Part shown: piece by piece, positions 59,793 to 64,000 of the stretch | Layout: every line of letters begins with the position of its first letter | Numbering within the stretch: position 1 is the first letter of the stretch | Assembly: GCF_014650695.1 (NCBI RefSeq) | Contig: NZ_BMVL01000002.1 | Location: 637,351 to 701,350, forward strand | Length of the DNA stretch: 64,000 bases | Source: Streptomyces avidinii | GTDB lineage: Bacteria; Actinomycetota; Actinomycetes; Streptomycetales; Streptomycetaceae | Direction: 5' to 3' | The notes under the pieces: generated by a model | Told to the model about the DNA's origin: nothing | The model's input: the letters and a program-made list of their open reading frames with translations, nothing else | Database searches by the model: none | Program-made: the position numbers and the translations under genes

Positions 59793-60821
59793 TCACCCGA
59801 GGAAGGCCGGGGCGAGGGCCGAGTCCATGAGGCGGGCGGGGGCGCCGCTCCCGTCGGCCGGCAGGGCGTACAGGTCGGCTCCGAAGTCCCCGGGCAGGGC
59901 GTAGGCGACGGTCCTGTCGTCGATCCACACCACCTGGTCGTCGACGCTCCGCTCCTCGCCGAGCGGGGTCTCGGCGCCGGAGGCCAGGTCCAGCACGTGC
60001 AGCCGCCAGGGCGCCTCCGCCGGCAGGCCCGGCACCCGCTTCTTGAAGGCCAGCCGGGTCCCGTCGGGCGACAGCGACGGGCACTCGACGTTCTCGCGCA
60101 GCGTGGTCACGGTGCGCGCGGCCAGGTCGCCGCGGACCAGGTGGGTGCGGCCGCCGGTGGCGAGCGTCGCGTAGAAGGCCCGCTCGTCGGCGGTGAAGGT
60201 GACCCCCCAGAAGTTGACGTCGGCGGCGCGGTACGGCTTCCCGTCCTTGAGGATCGTGAAGTCCTCCAGCGAGGCCTCCAGCCGGCCCGTGCGCAGGTCG
60301 AGCACCGAGGTCCGCGTGGAGAAGTCCGCACCCGCGTACGAGTCCCCGCCGACGAAGACGGTCCACGCGGCGAGGTGCCCGCCGGGCGAGACCCTGGCCC
60401 GGGTGGGAACCCCGCCCAGCGAGTGTGCGGACACCTCCTTCAGGCGGGCGTCGAGGACGACCGCCCGATAGCCCTCCTGGACCCCGCTGCGGTCCGCCCG
60501 GAGGCAGATCCCGGTGCCCCCGGCCGCGTGGAAGCGCAGGCAGCTCACCCCGGACGCGGTGCGGGTCCCTTCCGGCGCGCCGGCCGCGACGGTGGCGAGC
60601 TCGTCCCGGTGCGGGCCCCAGGCCATGTTGCGGAACACGATCCGCCGGCCGCCGTCGCCCGGTGCCAGCGAGAACTCGCCCCGGGTGATCTGCGGGCCGC
60701 CGGCCCGGGCCCGGTCCTTCTCGTCGGCCCGGGAGGAGGCCCGCAGGACGGCGAGTACGCAGACCGCGGCGAGCAGGGCCACGGCGGTGGCCAGGATCAG
60801 GATCCGGCGCTGGAGCGTCAT
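59793..60821 (-). CDS. Membrane-anchored TolB-like beta-propeller protein
   Basis: 342 residues. One N-terminal TM helix (ILILATAVALLAAVCVLAVL) with Arg before it, then an extracellular seven-blade-like TolB/WD40-type region with repeats RRIVFRNMAWGPHRDELATV, ARVSPGGHLAAWTVFVGG and CPSLSPDGTRLAFKKRVPG. No catalytic residues seen; proteins of this kind act as binding or sensor modules. ATG 60821 has CGGAG upstream. Function unknown. Confidence 0.8.
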   Translation of the reverse strand: MTLQRRILILATAVALLAAVCVLAVLRASSRADEKDRARAGGPQITRGEFSLAPGDGGRRIVFRNMAWGPHRDELATVAAGAPEGTRTASGVSCLRFHAAGGTGICLRADRSGVQEGYRAVVLDARLKEVSAHSLGGVPTRARVSPGGHLAAWTVFVGGDSYAGADFSTRTSVLDLRTGRLEASLEDFTILKDGKPYRAADVNFWGVTFTADERAFYATLATGGRTHLVRGDLAARTVTTLRENVECPSLSPDGTRLAFKKRVPGLPAEAPWRLHVLDLASGAETPLGEERSVDDQVVWIDDRTVAYALPGDFGADLYALPADGSGAPARLMDSALAPAFLG

Positions 60822-61087
60822 GGGAGGACTCCGGGGCGGGGTGGGGTTCCGGGGGCGGCGCGGGGGCACCATACCCAGCGGCATGTGCAAGGGCCAGGCA
60901 TGGACGGCGGCGGGATCGTGAACTCCACCGGCCGTACGGGCGTCGGGCAATGGCCTCCCCCAGAGGACCCCAAGAGTAGGAAAAGTGCGGAACCCTGACA
61001 TGCTTTCGTTCATCCTTCGAACGGAAGGACTCAGCAGTCAGACCACCCCGCCCCTCTGGGGCAGCACCAGCCGGAGAGCCACCGCAC

Positions 61088-62371
61088 ATGTCGTACGCAC
61101 CCGACGGGCAGCAGTACCAGCCGTACCGGCCGGAAGGACAGATACCCCGGCCGCCCCACGGCGACCAGTACGGCCAGCCGTACGGACAGCAGCCGCCCCA
61201 GCAGCCGTACGGGCAGCAGGGCGGGCACGGGCAGCAGGCGCAGTACGCGCCGCAGGACCAGTACGAACAGACGGCGCGGTACGGACCGCAGGACCTCTAC
61301 CCCGAAGAGCCGCCGCGCCGCCGGAAGGGGCGCCGCTGGCTGATAGCGGGCGCCGCCGTCCTCGCGCTCGCCGGCACGGCCGCGCTCGTGCTGAACCACT
61401 ACGAGATACCCCCCTTCACCGACAAGGGCTCCGCGGTCTCGTTCGGGCAGGCGCCCGCGGGAGGCGGCAAGAAGAACGACGCTCCCCCGCCGGCGAACTC
61501 CAAGATGCTCATGCCGACCGGGCCGGCCGCCGAGTTCAAGAACTCGATGACGCTCCCCGACGGCACACACGTGGCCGTCACCACGCTCGACGGCAAGAAG
61601 TCCGGCTTCAAGGGCAAGGTCTGGGTCTGGGCCCCCAAGGAGTACAACGACCCGAAGTTCGCCAAGAGCGGCTTCCCGGTCATGATCGCCCTGCCGGGCG
61701 GCGCCGGTTACCCCAGCAACTACTGGATGGGCACCGACCTCGGTCTCCAGACCAGCATCGGCAAGTGGTACACCGAGGGCAAGAGCAAGCCCTTCATCCT
61801 GGCCATGCCGGTGCTCAACCCGGCGCCGGACGACAAGGGCATCTACTGGGACGGCTCCGACATCCCGGGCCAGCCCAAGATGGGCACCTGGCTGACCGAG
61901 GACGTGCCGGACCTGGTCAAGGCGAACTTCCGCACCGTCAAGTCCCGTGACGGCTGGGCCTTCATGGGCTCCTCCACCGGCGGGTTCGCGGGCCTGAAGG
62001 CCGTACTGAAGCACCCGGACAAGTTCAAGGCCGTGATCGCCTCCGGCCCGGACATCGTCCCGGACTCCTCCCTGTGGAAGGGCCACGACAAGGAGAAGGC
62101 CGAGAACAACCCGGAGCTGCTGGCGAAGCAGCTCATCGACGCCAAGGGTCCGGACGTGTACCTGGCCTTCCAGGTCGGTGACAGCGAGAACAACAAGAAG
62201 ACCCTGCCGGACGTGCAGAAGTTCATCGCCACCTACGGCAACAAGGGCCCGATCCATGCCGAGTTGAGGGTCATCAAGGGCGGCCAGCACAACGCCAAGA
62301 CCTACGTCCCGAACATGGGCGAGGGGCCGATCCAGTACATCAGCAAGGTCATGGAAGGACCCGTCGAGTAG
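61088..62371 (+). CDS. Membrane-anchored esterase of the antigen-85/FrmB-like type
   Basis: 427 residues. A cytoplasmic Gln/Pro/Tyr-rich head (QPYGQQPPQQPYGQQGG) typical of actinobacterial membrane proteins, a TM helix (WLIAGAAVLALAGTAALVL, about 82-100), then an alpha/beta hydrolase with GSSTGG nucleophile elbow (about 295) and the acid/His near QVGDSENN and KGGQHNAKTY. The fold resembles esterase D/antigen 85. It probably acts on cell-envelope or extracellular esters. A 16-bp hairpin just past its stop serves as terminator. Confidence 0.85.
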   Translation: MSYAPDGQQYQPYRPEGQIPRPPHGDQYGQPYGQQPPQQPYGQQGGHGQQAQYAPQDQYEQTARYGPQDLYPEEPPRRRKGRRWLIAGAAVLALAGTAALVLNHYEIPPFTDKGSAVSFGQAPAGGGKKNDAPPPANSKMLMPTGPAAEFKNSMTLPDGTHVAVTTLDGKKSGFKGKVWVWAPKEYNDPKFAKSGFPVMIALPGGAGYPSNYWMGTDLGLQTSIGKWYTEGKSKPFILAMPVLNPAPDDKGIYWDGSDIPGQPKMGTWLTEDVPDLVKANFRTVKSRDGWAFMGSSTGGFAGLKAVLKHPDKFKAVIASGPDIVPDSSLWKGHDKEKAENNPELLAKQLIDAKGPDVYLAFQVGDSENNKKTLPDVQKFIATYGNKGPIHAELRVIKGGQHNAKTYVPNMGEGPIQYISKVMEGPVE

Positions 62372-63821
62372 TCACCGACGCCTGCTCCGCATCGAGCGAA
62401 GGCCCGCCGAACACCTTCGGCGGGCCTTCGCCGTTCCAGGCCGCCCAGCCCGGATCGCCCTCCACCGCGAACCGCACCCAGGCCGCGTGCATCTCGTCGG
62501 CCAGCTCCTGCGGGGGCTCGGACCCGGCCAGCCAGGCGGCCTCCGGTGCCGCAAGGGTGTCGAACACGAAGCCCAGCTCCAGGGCGTGGCAGGCGCCGAG
62601 CCCCGGCAGGCCGGAGGGCCAGCCGAACTCGTACAGGAAGCTCGGCGCCGCCCGCCGCGCCCCGGCGAGCCTGCGCAGCGGGTCGCGCAGGAGCCGGTCG
62701 GTGAGCAGCTGCCCGGCCAGCTCGGCGGGGCTCGCGGCGGGCAGGGCGGTGCGCAGCGCCCGTACGGCCGCCCGGTCCTTGCCGGTGCGGGCCCGGGCCA
62801 GCGATACGGAGAGCTGGCCGAGCCGGTCCAGCAGGCGCATCCCGCCCGTGGGGGCGAGCCACAGCCGGTACTCGTCGCTCGTCCAGCCGAGGAGCAGCGG
62901 CACCTCGGCGGAGACCGCGGAGTCGCAGAGGGCGTCGAGGGGGTCGGTGGGGATCGTGTCCGGGTCGGCGACCAGGCCGAAGGCGGGTCCGCCGAGGAGC
63001 GGGCCGGATCTGCGCAGAACGGCCGCCTGGGCGGCCAGCAGGTCGGGCAGGTCGGTGGCTGAGAAGGCTGCGGCGGTGGCGTCCACCTTGAGCAGCGAGG
63101 CCATCCGCCGGACCATGGCGCGGACCCTGACGCGCGGCAGGACCTCGGGGGCTCCGCTCTGCAACACGGCCCGGGCGAACAGCCCGGCCGCGCGCGGGGC
63201 GGCCAGGAGGGAGCCGATGCTGATGGCGCCGGCGGATTCCCCGAAGACGGTGACGTGTTCGGGGTCGCCGCCGAAAGCCCCGATGTTGTCGCGGACCCAG
63301 GTGAGGGCGGCGATCTGGTCCAGCAGGCCGCGGTTGACGGGGGCGTCGGGGAAGAGTCCGTAGCCGAGGACGCCGAGGCGGAAGTTGAAGGAGACGAGGA
63401 CGACCCCGTCGCGGGCGAAGGCGGAGCCGTCGTACACGGGAACCGCCGAGGAGCCCCGGGTGTGCGCCCCGCCGTGGATCCACACCATGACGGGGCGCCG
63501 GGCGCCGGGGGCCGGGTCGGGTGTCCACACGTTCAGGTTCAGGCAGTCGTCCCCCGGGATCACCGGGTCGGGGAGCAGGGCGGCGAACGTGTCCGGGTAC
63601 GGCACCTTGGGCGCGGTCGGCCCGTAGGCCGCGGCGTCGCGCACGCCGTCCCAGGCGGCCGGGGGCGCGGGCGCCGCGAACCGCAGGGCGCCGACGGGCG
63701 GGGCGGCGTACGGGATGCCCAGGAAGACGGCCGTCCCGCCGGGGCCGGTCCGGCCCTCCACGACACCGCCGGCGGTCCTCACCCGCGGGCGGCGGCCGTC
63801 GGTGGCGGCCTCTGCGCTCAT
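62349..63821 (-). CDS. Type-B carboxylesterase
   Basis: 490-residue carboxylesterase/lipase. Seen: FLGIPYAAPPVGALRF, oxyanion HGGAHTRGSS, the nucleophile VTVFGESAGAISIGSLLA, acid region LGWTSDEYRLWLAP and His in LGACHALELGFVF. Cytoplasmic (no signal). ATG 63821 has GGAGGAC upstream. Its last 23 bases overlap the esterase gene on the other strand, and its C-terminal codons contain the 62396-62431 hairpin. Confidence 0.93.
   Translation of the reverse strand: MSAEAATDGRRPRVRTAGGVVEGRTGPGGTAVFLGIPYAAPPVGALRFAAPAPPAAWDGVRDAAAYGPTAPKVPYPDTFAALLPDPVIPGDDCLNLNVWTPDPAPGARRPVMVWIHGGAHTRGSSAVPVYDGSAFARDGVVLVSFNFRLGVLGYGLFPDAPVNRGLLDQIAALTWVRDNIGAFGGDPEHVTVFGESAGAISIGSLLAAPRAAGLFARAVLQSGAPEVLPRVRVRAMVRRMASLLKVDATAAAFSATDLPDLLAAQAAVLRRSGPLLGGPAFGLVADPDTIPTDPLDALCDSAVSAEVPLLLGWTSDEYRLWLAPTGGMRLLDRLGQLSVSLARARTGKDRAAVRALRTALPAASPAELAGQLLTDRLLRDPLRRLAGARRAAPSFLYEFGWPSGLPGLGACHALELGFVFDTLAAPEAAWLAGSEPPQELADEMHAAWVRFAVEGDPGWAAWNGEGPPKVFGGPSLDAEQASVTTRRVLP
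62396..62431. terminator. Bidirectional terminator-like hairpin inside the carboxylesterase coding end
   Basis: A perfect 16-bp inverted repeat (62396-62411 with 62416-62431) and 4-nt loop CACC, 25 nt past the esterase stop. It lies within the last codons of the carboxylesterase gene (encoding GPPKVFGG), so the same DNA is coding on one strand and a terminator for the other. Confidence 0.75.
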
Positions 63822-63957
63822 CTCGTCCTCCTGCGGTGCCTGCGATGCCGGGATATGCCGGTGACGCTGACGCTGACGGCGACGGTCGCACCGTCGCACA
63901 GCCGTCCAACGGGTGACAAGGCGTGACCGGCTCCGGGCCCGTCCCGGTTGGACGGGC

Positions 63958-64000
63958 ATGCGATTCCTGCGTATCCACCATGCCCTGCCCGTCCTGCTGA
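63958..64000 (+). CDS. Possible start of a gene cut by the window end
   Basis: ATG 63958 opens MRFLRIHHALPVLL, a basic-hydrophobic beginning like a signal or membrane anchor, and continues past base 64000 without a stop. Only 14 codons are visible and the ribosome site is weak. Too short to identify. Confidence 0.25.
   Translation, partial: MRFLRIHHALPVLL

Overview
The window is a piece of a high-GC actinomycete chromosome, almost certainly Streptomyces or a close relative (inference from family content). The evidence is strong GC bias at third codon positions, frequent GTG and TTG starts, ATGA/GTGA stop-start overlaps, a melC1-melC2 melanin pair, a GH18 chitinase with a DasR-type operator, DUF5959/DUF6126/SCO6745-type proteins, and one TTA (bldA-type) codon. 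No rRNA, CRISPR array, transposase or large biosynthetic cluster was seen. The only RNA genes or elements are one tRNA-Trp(CCA) and one cobalamin riboswitch.

Layout. 1-6.4 kb: the 3' end of a secreted cholesterol oxidase, an AhpD-like protein coupled to a DapB-like dehydrogenase, an XRE-cupin regulator with DUF6126 behind a double operator, a CorA transporter and an ATP-dependent DNA ligase. 6.5-11.5 kb: an extracellular S15-type hydrolase fused to an ABC ATPase with its permease, a collapsed carbonic anhydrase and an aldo/keto reductase. 11.9-26 kb: a large subtilase and an M4 metalloprotease, each beside a TrmB/LuxR-type regulator. Between them lie a ribosome-inactivating-protein (RIP)-like gene, AraC and PucR regulators, and an ABC-F gene with no usable start. 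26-32 kb: a Leloir galactose block (galT-galK) flanked by relics of a GH35 beta-galactosidase and a barstar, then a sugar isomerase/epimerase-like gene and an SCO6745-family gene. 32-38.4 kb: an exported lipoprotein of the dimethylformamidase-like family, a VOC protein, and btuFCD behind a B12 riboswitch and tRNA-Trp. 38.4-44.3 kb: DUF5959, a small secreted protein, chitinase, a serpin relic, and a KDG kinase/KDPG aldolase pair divergent from an IclR regulator. 44.4-64 kb: a sigma / zinc anti-sigma / membrane / CAP fusion, methyltransferase, glutamate decarboxylase, melC1C2, a citrate/C4-dicarboxylate two-component system divergent from a DctA symporter, a second subtilase with a P-domain, an FhuF-like protein and several alpha/beta hydrolases and esterases.

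Functionally this is a saprophyte's scavenging region. It encodes secreted proteases, chitinase, esterases and sterol oxidase to break down polymers. Uptake or catabolic modules follow: Leloir galactose, ketodeoxygluconate, dicarboxylate and B12. Each module has a local regulator. The most unusual items are the sigma/anti-sigma/CAP fusion, the hydrolase-ABC fusion, and the RIP-like gene with a TTA codon. A further pattern is five genes (carbonic anhydrase, serpin, barstar, GH35, ABC-F) that have collapsed by internal or terminal deletion while their neighbours are intact.
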